From contig BSQZ01000068.1 of assembly GCA_033239005.1 (NCBI GenBank), positions 1,026,001 through 1,090,000 on the forward strand: 64,000 nucleotides of DNA. The letters are read 5' to 3'. Position numbers and translations under genes: made by a program. How positions within the stretch are numbered: the stretch's first letter is position 1; every line of letters begins with the position of its first letter. Below the pieces are notes generated by a model. That model did not search any database, was not told the DNA's origin, and saw only the letters and a list, made by a program, of their open reading frames with translations. This document shows, piece after piece, positions 22,397-34,300 of the stretch. Source of the DNA: Lamellibrachia satsuma (Eukaryota; Annelida; Polychaeta; Sabellida; Siboglinidae).

Positions 22397-25300
22397 TATG
22401 GGTGAATATACACAAATTCAGAGTTTTACAGGTGACAGAATTTGTTTTATATTTTACTGAATTCTGGGCTGTTCTATCAACTCTCTAAAACCAATATTGG
22501 TCACAAAAAACATATATATTGCTTTAAAATCCAGGTGGGTATTATATTCGGGTGATTCTTGAAGACTTTTGTGTTATGTCCTCTATGTCACAAAGAGCCT
22601 GACTTCAGTGACTTAATTAGTTCTCATAAAGTCAGTGGAAACACTAGGTGGGCTTGAAGCTGAGCTGAAGCACTCACTGAGCATTCCACAAAAGAAAGAT
22701 TTGCATAAAATGTAGGTAGAACTTGCGATGGTTAAAAGTTTTAACCTTTGAGGACATCACATGTTGGTACTGGAGAGTCAGCAGAAAATATGCGACTGTA
22801 GAACCATTTTAATTACCATATATGAAGAAACCTACCGGCTAAAAACATTTACAAATATTTTATAAAGATGAAGTTTTGTAACTTGAACTTGGTAAGGATT
22901 TATTTTGGATCCTCTGGGCTATCATTATTTACAAATTAAATAATTTTGCCCTGAAATTGATGATAATTCATGATTTAGAAGACAACTGATTTAGAGAATG
23001 AGCCATCAGCCATGACATGGAGGACGGATCACCCGTCCATAATATATATACACATACGCATATATAATTTTTATTGATCTATGTAAGTTTATCATTCAAT
23101 CGGTAGCATTCTGGATGAGAAGACACTGAGGATCTAAATGGTCTGAAGAGAAGGGAGGCAAGGCATTTGGTCACATGTGAGGATCTAAATGGTCTGAAGA
23201 GAAAATTGAGGGAGCGAACTTGGTGATGATCTGAGGCGAAGGGAGGGTACTTGGTCATGTGAGGATCTAAATGGTCTGAAGAGAAGGGATGTCTGAAGAG
23301 AAGGGAGGGGGGCACTTGGTCACATGTGAGGATCTAAATAGTCTGAAGAAAAGGGAGGGGGCACTTGGTTACATGTGAGGATCTAAGTGGTCTGAAGAGA
23401 AGGGAGGCAGGGCACTTGGTCACATGTGAGGATCTAAATGGTCTGAAGAGAAGGGAGGGGGCACTTAGTTACATGTGAGGATCTAAATGGTCTGAAGAAA
23501 AGGGAGGGAGCATACTTGGTCACATGTGAGGATCTAAATTGTCTGGAGAGAAGGGAGGCAGGGCACTTGGTAAGAGGTTTGCACTTGGGTCTACGCTTTG
23601 TGCAAAACACGTATCACTCTGGCATTAAGCGGACACCATATGTCGCAATGTTTGGCACAGAGCCCAAAGTGGGACTGACATCTTATAAATACTTGAGAGC
23701 CTTCAGACAGGATGATCTCCTGGCTGTTCTTAGCACCCCTATAGAAGCTACAACAGAACCCCAAGTGCAAGTCACAGAATCAACGCCGGACGATCAAACC
23801 TTGCAACCAGCCACTCCAGATACAGAGAGTATCATTGCTGAGATCCACCACGAACCGCATCCTGCTGTTGCTGCAATCTCTGCACCCCCATGTCTTGTTG
23901 CAAGGACAGGCCTTCAGCAAGACCACAACCAAGTGCCAAGCGATAGTCCATCATCACTTGCCGCCTTTGAATCTCGTCAAAGTGACATTGCCCAGCACCG
24001 TAAACGAGCAAGAGAAGCACATATGTCACAGGCCGAGCGAATAGTAAAATGCAGCCGAGTTGGCCTTAAAGCAGGCGAAGTTGGTGATAATGTCGCAGTT
24101 CCCATCCCCATGGTGGATAGTGGAAGGATGATCCACGTCACATCCTGGGGGTCATCACTGACCGTGGCGACAACTTATACACCATTGCTGTGAAGACTGG
24201 GATCCTAAAAATAAATATTCACGCAACCAGTTTGACTTATGCTCACAATGCCTTCTATCTCAGTCAGACACCAACCAAGACCAACATATATCTCTCTGCC
24301 ATGTATTAAAAACGTCAGCAACTGGTGGACAAGGTTTTGTCTGGTGTGACTGTTGCAGTCTTCTAAAAATGTACTAGCAACAGGTGCAAGTGCTACAAAG
24401 CAAAATGAATGTGTAACAGCTGGTATCACAACAGTCTGAGCTGCCCGAATAAGTGAGAATAAGTGATTTGATTTGTCGTCTTTTATAAATATCTTCTGGG
24501 TAATGTGTATGATTTCTCTCAGTGGCAAGTATACCAACTAGTATGCTTCATGTGTCTTTCATGATAACTAGTGAGTATAATAATTATTTAGTAATGTTGG
24601 TCGAATGCAGTGTTAGCTTTCACCAATACTGCAATGTCTGGAGAGAAGGGAGGCAGGGCACTTGGTAAGAGGTTTGCAGTTGCAAGTGATGATGTCCAGT
24701 GCTAGTTCCAATTGTATAATTGTAATTAATAATCATAAAGTCTTAAAATGCTGTTTTTGTAATTGAATCTGGTTTTGAAATTATGCCATCATTGTAGTTT
24801 TTTCTGTAATTGCGATTAATTATGATTAATTATAGTATTTTTCATACATACTTGAAAAAAGATTGAAAAAATGTTGTGACACACAAGTTGAAAATCAAGC
24901 CTTAATTACCTGCACCAGAAAAATGCCGTCCTGCTATGATATAGTGTTGGTCCCGCTTAATGTGCCTGTCATTGTAATTATAATTGATTTTAGAATTGTA
25001 ATTTAAATGAAAAAATAAAAGTAACTAATTGATTTGATGTTTTTGTAATTGGACATAGCCCTTGTGGTATCACTAATTCACTAGTCTTGTCTAAATTGTT
25101 TATGTTGCAGGGTATTTACAGATGCTGCGAGGAAAGAGAAGAAACTACGCCCATCATCCGTCTCTCCTGTTCCTTCTTTTGAAAGTAACACGCCAACTGG
25201 TAAGATGTCTAACAGCCAGTTAGTCGTTACATTACTTTCTTTTCTCATAATACACACCGAGAGTCAGGGTTGAAAAAATCATGATTTAAAAAAAAAAATT

Positions 25301-28300
25301 TAATCGGATTTTTAAAATTTAAATCGGATTTATTTTTTTATTTTATTTTTTTTAAATCTGGTATATAGTTATTTATATAGATGTTTAAATTTGTAAACTC
25401 TTTCAAACATGTTATATTCAAATCGAGGGTACATGATTTTTGCTTATATAAAGACATTAGACAATGTCCACAAGGCCTCACCCCCTGTACTTGCATAATC
25501 TGTCTTGGAAAGGAAAGCATGCTGTGTGTCTGTGGCTGTAGCAGTGGTAATTATTGTTTGCCTATAGGGTGGATTAGCACCTGTCCAGGGCTCTGTGTAC
25601 TCTAAGGGTCTAACAAGAATACAAAATGGTACAGTATTAAACAACTGAGTCAACATACTGAATTAGTAACAACTAGCACAAGCTATAAGTGGACTTTAAA
25701 TCAGGGCTTCTGTGTTGAAAAGATACTTCCTCTCGACAAGTTTGTGTGGCTTCACTGCATTCAGAAAGGGAATAGCTCAAACATACACAATGTCATAAAA
25801 TATTTGACTATCAGGCTATCTGGTGATAATACAGCTACATAAGTGTGCGCACTTTGTGTTTTGTATCAAAAAACATACAAAACTTAGTTGATCTCGATGC
25901 TTGTAAACAATTGTTTGTGTTAAATTCATATAAATCAGCGATTAAAAAAACCGGAAGCCAAAGAAAAATCATAAATCAATGATTTTTTTGGAGTGATTTA
26001 AATCATGATTTAAATCAATGATTTAAATCAAACAACCCTGCTGAGAGTTCATTAGAAAATATGATTTGATTGTATAACTTGAATTTAATATATATAATTA
26101 CATGTAAGTCCAAATGTCCTGATCCAGTATTGTTAGTCAGAGTATTGTTGCACTGAGTGCAAAGTCATGGACGGTTTGTCCATCATGATCATTTCCTGTG
26201 GCCATGGCCAAGACATTGTACATTCATCCTTCATGATTGTCCATTGATGGATTCTTAAACATGACAAGAGATGCATGACAGTCACTGCAGCAGTGAAGAT
26301 GCTTTGTAGGGAGTGAATTTGACGAAGATGAAGTGAGGAGTGAGGATGAAGACAGCAACGACTCGTGGACAACCCAGGAGGAATTCACTTCAGAACTCAT
26401 TCTCAGGTAGCTTATAGCTTCACACTTGACACAGGTAATTGATTAAACATGTAAATAAGTGTTGTCTCAATGACACTGAGGCAACACTATACATACATGT
26501 GTGCGTGCGTGCGTGCGTGCGTGTGTGTGTGCATGCGTGTGTGCATGCATGCCGCTTTCAGGAGGTTCTTCCATTGACTTCAGTCATGCGATCTCAGCCA
26601 GTCTTTGCTGGCTTCGAAGACGCTTGCCGACTTCATGCAGATCTATGTCAAGGGCACTTGGGAGTGTTGTGGTCACCCTCGCCAGCCAGCAACGTCAATG
26701 TGAAATATTGGTCTATGGCCAACTGTGCAGGGGCTTCACATGGCATATGAAGCACATGTCCAAACAGAATCCACTGAACTTTGATGGCAGACAAGCTCAG
26801 CGGGTTGCACACACATTTTCGGTATGGGTATTCAACTGAGGGTATCTGATGCCAATGACCTCAGCTGATGACTGTGGAATGCATCAAACCTGTTCCATTC
26901 CGTTGGTGTTAGTCCCCATGTGTCCATGTTGTATGTGAGCACAGGGACTATAAACACATTGTATAGTTGCAGCCAGATGTCTTGGGATACACGATGGTGT
27001 CTGACCCAAAGAAACAACAGCTTCCAAAAAGCCACAGCTGCAAGTTGCTTTCTCTGTGCCACGTTTTGCACATCCTCTAGTAGAGAACCTAGCTAGCGTG
27101 TCATGCACCAGTCCTCTCAAGTATGGTCATTTCTTCTGTCAATGTTGGTATATATAGAATTAAAGCTAAGATAATAATTTGTTATAGTATAATAATACAT
27201 ACTTAATAATTGTCTTTGATGGAATACGAAGTGGGCCTCTACGGGATCGAAGACACTTAATGCATCACAGCTGAAGTCACAGCAGCATGAAGTTACAAGA
27301 ACTTCTAGGCTCTTATTGGTTGCTTATTCATCAAGCCTCAGCGTCCTGATCAATATGTCAGCTGCCAGGAAAAAGTGAGATTTAACCAGATTCTCCCACT
27401 TTTAGAACAAATTCTTAGTAAAACATTGGCATGATATTCTTTATTGTAGTTGCAAATGATTTTTATTAACTCTTAGGTGCATAGCCCCAAAACCATGATT
27501 GTTTCGCTTTAAGACTACCCTGCTTTTTATGAGGGTATATCCCAGTGAAAATTATGGCACGTTTCTATATACGAGGTTGCTATTTTTCATATTGGTGCTA
27601 AAAATTGAAATATTTAACTATTGGTGAGATTCACAACTGTCTTACGTGAAACCACATTTGTAGGGCAGCTGTTGAATCCATCTGTGCCTTTTTCATTCAG
27701 TCTTAAAAGAAGATTTTCTCAATACAAAGGCTTATTTCTGAGCAATGAAAGTGCTAGTCCGATTGTTGGTGTTAATTGTCAGTACATGTGGTTGTGTGAA
27801 TCATGATTCTCACCGATGTCACATTCTCAGTCACATCAAGAACACAGTTTGATGCCTGTTGGAGGGCAAAGGTTTGCAGGATCTTCTGCAACTTCCGATT
27901 TCTGCACTCTCTCAAGGCATCAGTCGGTTGTCAATGACTGTGCAGCACCACCGTTCACATTAACTGATTCTGTTTTGGTGTTGTTTTACATGGCTTTTAG
28001 AGAGTGTGATTTATTCAGTACCTTTGCAAAGGTATTTTTTGCCTTACTTAAAAGTGTTGGCCCGCAGACAGATAGCTTGATAAAATTTTGCCTTGACTTA
28101 AAAAGGTTTGCAGAACCTTGAACTTAGTCCATCCCACTTTCTCTACAACCTAGTATTACTCCAACAGTTATTGCTCATGACACCATATAGAATAGTCTTG
28201 CACAAAGTGATGCAACTTCGGTGCACACTCACTGATTGCTCGGTATACAAGGAGCAGGACCTAGGGCTCGCTGAGATTGTGCTCTGACATGTGAGCTGAC

Positions 28301-31300
28301 CGCCTTGCTGCAACATGTTTTCTTGGATAAGGAGGGCAGATTCGACACGGGTCTGTAGTTATTCATGAAAGCTTTGTCCAGAGTCGGTCTCTTAGAGTAA
28401 TAGCCTGACATACATTTGTTTTGGATAAAGTAGTACTCTGTCAGTTCTCATAAACATTTTTTAATTGCCTTGAATAAAGCTGCCATCTGATGCACAGTCT
28501 CTGAGAAGCCACGTTGGTATGGGATTAAGTTCACATGATTTCACCAGTGATGACTGCATCAGAGTGCTGATCTCAGCCTCAGTGGCAGGCTCAAAAGCAC
28601 TTGACATTCTGTTGGGTACATCAACATGGTTGACATTTTAAGTACGTTTATAGGGAATTTTCTTTTCCCAGAAACATTCTGAGAAACGGGTAGCAAGTGT
28701 GTCGCAGCAGTGTACCTTTATTGGCATGTAGCAGCTTGGTGACGACCTTGAACAGTTGCCTCTAGGCACCAAATGCAAAAGGGCAATTCCACTGTGATGG
28801 ACGTCACATTCATAGAGGTCGGAGGTAATTCCAACTGCCCTGATTGCTAGAGTGGTACCCACGGGAACTTGGCCCCTTGCCAATGTCCAAGTCTATTTGG
28901 TGCCACAGGGAAGAGTGTCTGGGAATATCTATGGCTTGGTGGGTAATCAGAAATATGTGCGTGACGGACGTTACTTCAAAAAGGACATGGGTAAAACATA
29001 CTAACTTTATTTCCAAATTGTGTGAAACCCTTAAATTGTACAAATAAATCTTTGCCCTTGGAGTGAAGGTAGCCTGGCTATAAAAGACTACCAATTACAA
29101 TTCAGCTTGAAAACAAGAGTATAAGAAAAATTATATATAATTGTGTGTGATGGATGTTACATGACGCACGTTACATTTTGTTCACTGACATAAAATGAAG
29201 TTCTGTGTCCACAAAAAACAGTACATTGTCCACTGCTGTGATGATAGAAGCATATTAATGCTTGATGAAGATCTTGATGTGAATTTTTATGACTTTTAAC
29301 TAAACTTTCACAGACTTTCAAAGTTATACGAAGCCATTGAGGATTTACCAATATATCCATAGTCTCTTGTACATTTATGCCATGCAACAGCCTGCAATTA
29401 TCCTAAAGGTAAAGTTCATCTAAAAACTGTCAAGTTGAAGACAAACACAGTCACCTAAAATGGTACACAAGGGTCTGCAAATTAAAAAACAATTGTATTG
29501 CTCATCGCCAGGCAGATGAATTTCTTCGGAAGTTTCCACTGCATCTTTTGTCAGAACAAAGGGGACACAGCGACCATCCTCAATGGTGAGGTAGTGGAAC
29601 TGAGCAATTCTTTTGGTGGCTGGGGCATCGGCGAACACATCTTTTAATTTGAGGGCCTCATTTTTGTTTTCTATATTGGATGTAGTCGTTTCAAGGACAC
29701 TGACCTTTGGCACCGCAACAGCGATTCAACGCTTTTTCCTTCCTTTGTTTCACTGCAGTCCACACGTACCGTTTTACAGCGCCACCTATCCCATCGACAT
29801 ACCCCTTGCCGTGAGACGTGGCAAAGAAATTCAAGTGAATATTCATGTTGTGTTTTTCCTGTAGCGAGATCATAGCAGCTGCTATGAAGCGGTTTTTGAA
29901 TTACAACGCTGGTCCATCAGACCAAATTGATACACTTTTGACTGAATTAGGGATCTTTTCTATGAGCATGTCAAGGTATGCTATGATCGTGTCTTTCGAA
30001 TGTGCAAGATTATCAGATGCTATCACAATCGAGTGGCGCATGCCAGTATGCCACAGGACTGCTATAAAAAGGCTCACGTTGCACATGTTGCTGCCAATGA
30101 GCACTTTGTATCTCATCCTGGTACTGACACGTATATTTTTTAGAAAAGTCAACCTGCAGGAGTGCCTTATTCTCACTACCTTCAGTTGCCTCCCACTCCA
30201 ATTTATAAACTGCTGCCTTCTCTTGTTTACTGTAGCAGTGCTCCATAAATTGGGGCAATATGGAGGAAATGTATTCATCTGCCTGGCGATGAGCAAATGT
30301 ATGTCATTGTTGTTGTTGTTCCCTCTTCCGCTACCTTCAGGGGTCTCCCTAGAAAAAATAGGCATGGGTCAATTGGCCCATACAAGCAAAATTGTATGGG
30401 TCATTTCAATGATGATTGGGTCAATATAGTTTTGGCCGGAGATGTGTTTTACATTACAAATGCGACGGATCATGTATGTCAAGAGAACAACTTATGTTGT
30501 ACATACAAAATTGGTATGACGTTAAAGCAAAGATTTAAAGTGAAACTATTTTGGAATCCTCCACAAGCCCCGTGTAAACAAAGGCTGTTTTCAAAAAGCT
30601 TTACACAAGGAGTTAATATTACTGCTAAAAAACTGTATGTTGTACGTTTATGTATGTGTATAGAAGGAAGTATTTCATTGTCAGCAGACATGCACAAGGC
30701 ACAGCAGTATGTGTACTGTATCTGCAGCATCAGAATATACATGCTGACTGTGACAGTCTGGATTAACATATATATGAAAATCAAATCACAAGAACATCTT
30801 AGACAAAACAGGTTTTTTATTTTGACTGGTGTCAAAACAATCTGGAAGTATACAATCAATATGAGATGCAAATTATCCAGAATTATAATTAATTGCACAC
30901 AGATCAAATATTTCGTTAAAAACAACGCATCACTAACTGGACATTATTCATTAGTGATTACTATCCCTCCTGATAATTTATATAATATATAATTATTAAT
31001 ATACCCACATTAATTATTGCTGCTATACATAACAGAATGCTAAATAAATAACAAAATAAAATAAAAATAAATTAATATCTAGCGGTAGTCATTCACACAA
31101 ATACAATCGTAACTAACAGCATATTTATATCCTAACATATATAAATATAGTGCTAATACTTCACCTGATAGCTATGTATCGGCCAGATAATAAATTACAA
31201 TTGATATAATTATAGCTTTACTTATTAGAACTTGGGCAGGGCCACTTACATGGATGCTATGTAACACTCAGCCCTAATACTTGACACCAACTGAGGTACT

Positions 31301-34300
31301 TGTGTCAGTGATAAATTGGAGGGAAACAACTAAGATTGTTTTTATCCAAAGTTTGCAAGATAGTACTTTCTGTACCCTTCACATAACAAGTAACAATAAT
31401 TACAGAACTCAAGACACTTGCACAACCCAATGACTGGTCACATCCACTGTGTAATTAGGGAATAAAACATACCAACACAATAAAGCTGGTGAAACAAACA
31501 TGTTACTTGATTGAGCAAGACAACTGTTCTGGTCCAGGTGAACCCACAGAAGCTGAAATTATGTCAAGCCAGGATGACACTCCCTGCAGACAAAATTACT
31601 GGAAATCACTTCTATTTTGTCTTAGATCATCATCCTTTACTTTGGGCACTGTGGAATGACCCATCACTTTAGTTAGCAAAGATTTTGCGGTGGCAATGTT
31701 CGCGCCATGTTTTCAATGCTAGTTTGAAATCAAACTCCTCCAACCTCCCACCTTCTAAGTGCACTCGCATCAACTGGTCACAGTGTTCTATACTGAGCCT
31801 ACTTCGCAGTGATGTCAGAGTGAGATTCTGCACACTGAATGTACGTTCACAATCGCATGAGTGGACCAGGTGAGTGACAGCTAGGTAGGCCAACTTGATC
31901 AGATTTGGAAATTCCTCTGCATGGAACCGTGCCAGAATCTGCCAGAGGTCAGCTAATTTGGCAGTGGTATACTTGAGAGTGGTGACAGTTGTGGTTACAG
32001 TTGTTTGCCACTCCTCAAGCATCGCTTCAACACTGGCATGGATGTAGGGAGCGGACCGGTACACCTCATCCGGTGTACTTCCCGACGAAGTCACTTGCTC
32101 CAGTCCCTGTCTACTTCCAGTTGTCTGCTCTGGTGTAGTCATTTGTCCCGGTGTTAGAGTCTGTAAAAACCATTGAATACATATAATTGAATAAGTAAAA
32201 TTAATTAATCATAATTTGCAATGATCCAAAACAGTTGCACTAGGTGATGACATGTAAAGTTGGTTTATTAACAAGGTGATATTGAACTGACAATAGAATA
32301 GAATAGCTCTATGTACAGCAATTTGCACACACAGTTATACACGGAATAACAGACAAGCAACCACCACAACATAACCCTTGCTAATATACGTTTTTTGGCT
32401 GTTAAATTTGGCTTTATTTATCACACAATACACTTTGTGACTTAGTCCAACTTCCGCGTATTGACAACTGGCGTTGACGGACTAGCATAATTATAGGCAA
32501 TACAGCGCCCACTGTGGCACTGGCACGTCCCATGATGATGATAAGCGTATTATGACACAAATCAAAATTGTTTAAATATTCGGATGTTGAACGACAGTTA
32601 TTATGAGGTATTTCCTAAATTAATGTATGATAAATATTGCATGTCAACGCAATTAAGATAATACGGACGCTACGGTTGTCGTGGGAGATATTACGTCATG
32701 TGCAAGTTACGATTTATGCCAATTACGAATTACTTGTATCACAAAACGACACGTTCTAAGGCACCGTATAATGAATATATACTTACATTTTGACAGAAAA
32801 AATTTCGGATGTCCGGCTGATTCAGTTTTCTTTTCTTTTTGGGCAGCATGTTGAATTTCGGTGAACGTGTCACAATGTCGCGTATACGAAACGCCGCGTA
32901 AGCATTGTGTGTTTATTCGGACTCCGCTGTGTGGCGCCACTGTTTGTTGCTTCTACTGTCAAGGCGAAGTCACGTAGTCGTGGTAAGAGCGACGCAAGAA
33001 CGTAGGACTACCGTATAAAATAACCGCATCAACGATACGAGTGGTTATATTAGCAATATAAGACTATACTAAAGTGACAACATGATACGGGCCCAACCAT
33101 AGGCAAGCCCGCGCGCCAATTGTCCCAAGCGTTAAGACGGATGCGCGTCATTCTACAGGGGAACGCGCCATTGGCGCATGGCGCGTCCCAAAAGAGACCC
33201 CTGCTACCTTTGAAAGTCTCTCATCCGAATCATTCTTCCAGACATACCAAGTCACTTCTGCTGCATCATCCATGTAAGTCATGGCCGTGAAAATTTTCCT
33301 GTCGCAATTGTTAAACCAACAGTCTAGAGGCTGGACCGCAAAGTAGTTTCTCTGGAAGTTCAATGTTATAGTTAGGTATGTTTGGACAGTGGGCAAAGAA
33401 TAAAGTTCTCATGATAGTTGCAAAGGCAAACATTATGGGGTAACTTGTTGCTGAGCTGTATGTGGAGAGGGTGAAGAGAAGCAAACTTGTTTTTTCCGAT
33501 CTTAACATTTGGATATTCCTCGTTAAACATAGTGAAAACTTCCATCACTGAAGATGTGAGGACATCACTGGCTTGGACCCTCTGTTTGGTTCCATCCTGG
33601 CCCCGGACTAGGACTGTATCCTTCCAACCCAGAGCCTGTCGGCTTTTGACCTCCCGTTCGTAAAGAGATTGTTTCTGTGCACAGAGCAGTACTGTCTTTC
33701 CGAGTGCTCGGTAATGGATCTGGATCTGGCTCGGTACCACCGGCTAATGTTCTGAACAGTCTCTGGCGAAAAAAGCTTTCTTCCTTTTAGGAGTATGAGG
33801 AAGCAAAGAAGCAATGGTTCCAGTGCTCGTTTAGCACTTCCCTGTGCTCTTTACTTGAAGCCCAATGCTTTGCAACACACTCCCTGGTCTGCTTTCGTCT
33901 TTCTTCTACAATCTTCTTTCGGGCGGATTCAAGCATCTTCATTTCCTCTTCTTTACTCTTCTGTCTACTAGTACGGAAGTACTGAAGAATTGTGGGTAAA
34001 ATATCATCATGCTGCAGCTGCCATCTAGTGGTAATTAGTGAAACCACCTTTTGTTCTAAAGATGCTGAGTGACTAAGACAATAGTAAAGACTTTTCAAGT
34101 CTTATAGGAATGTGACGGACATTACTGAATCTTTTTACAGTGACTGGTGTTACAGTTTTCTTTCCTCTCTCAAATTAAAATCACGTAATTTAAGACTGAC
34201 TGACATATTTATTAACTTTGCCTTGGCTAGTGCTAAGAGAATTAGAAAGGACATGTTTATATGACGAACGATACACTGACATTGCTTCAAATTCAATTTT

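Noticed and set aside
21766..22488. ORFs over the TA tracts
   Set aside because: (IY)n translation of dinucleotide repeats; only the exon at 21763-21835 is real there.
29845..30992. Two + strand ORFs of 194 and 231 codons
   Set aside because: The first is the antisense shadow of the transposase-like pseudogene. The second crosses the hAT terminus into noncoding DNA, has biased AT-rich codons and no recognisable motif.
31230..32940. CAGGGCCACTTAC / GCGCCACTG as ends of a smaller hAT
   Set aside because: The inverted match is weak and flanks do not repeat; CAGGGGTCTC at 30338 and 33202 with GCTACCTT on both sides is far better.
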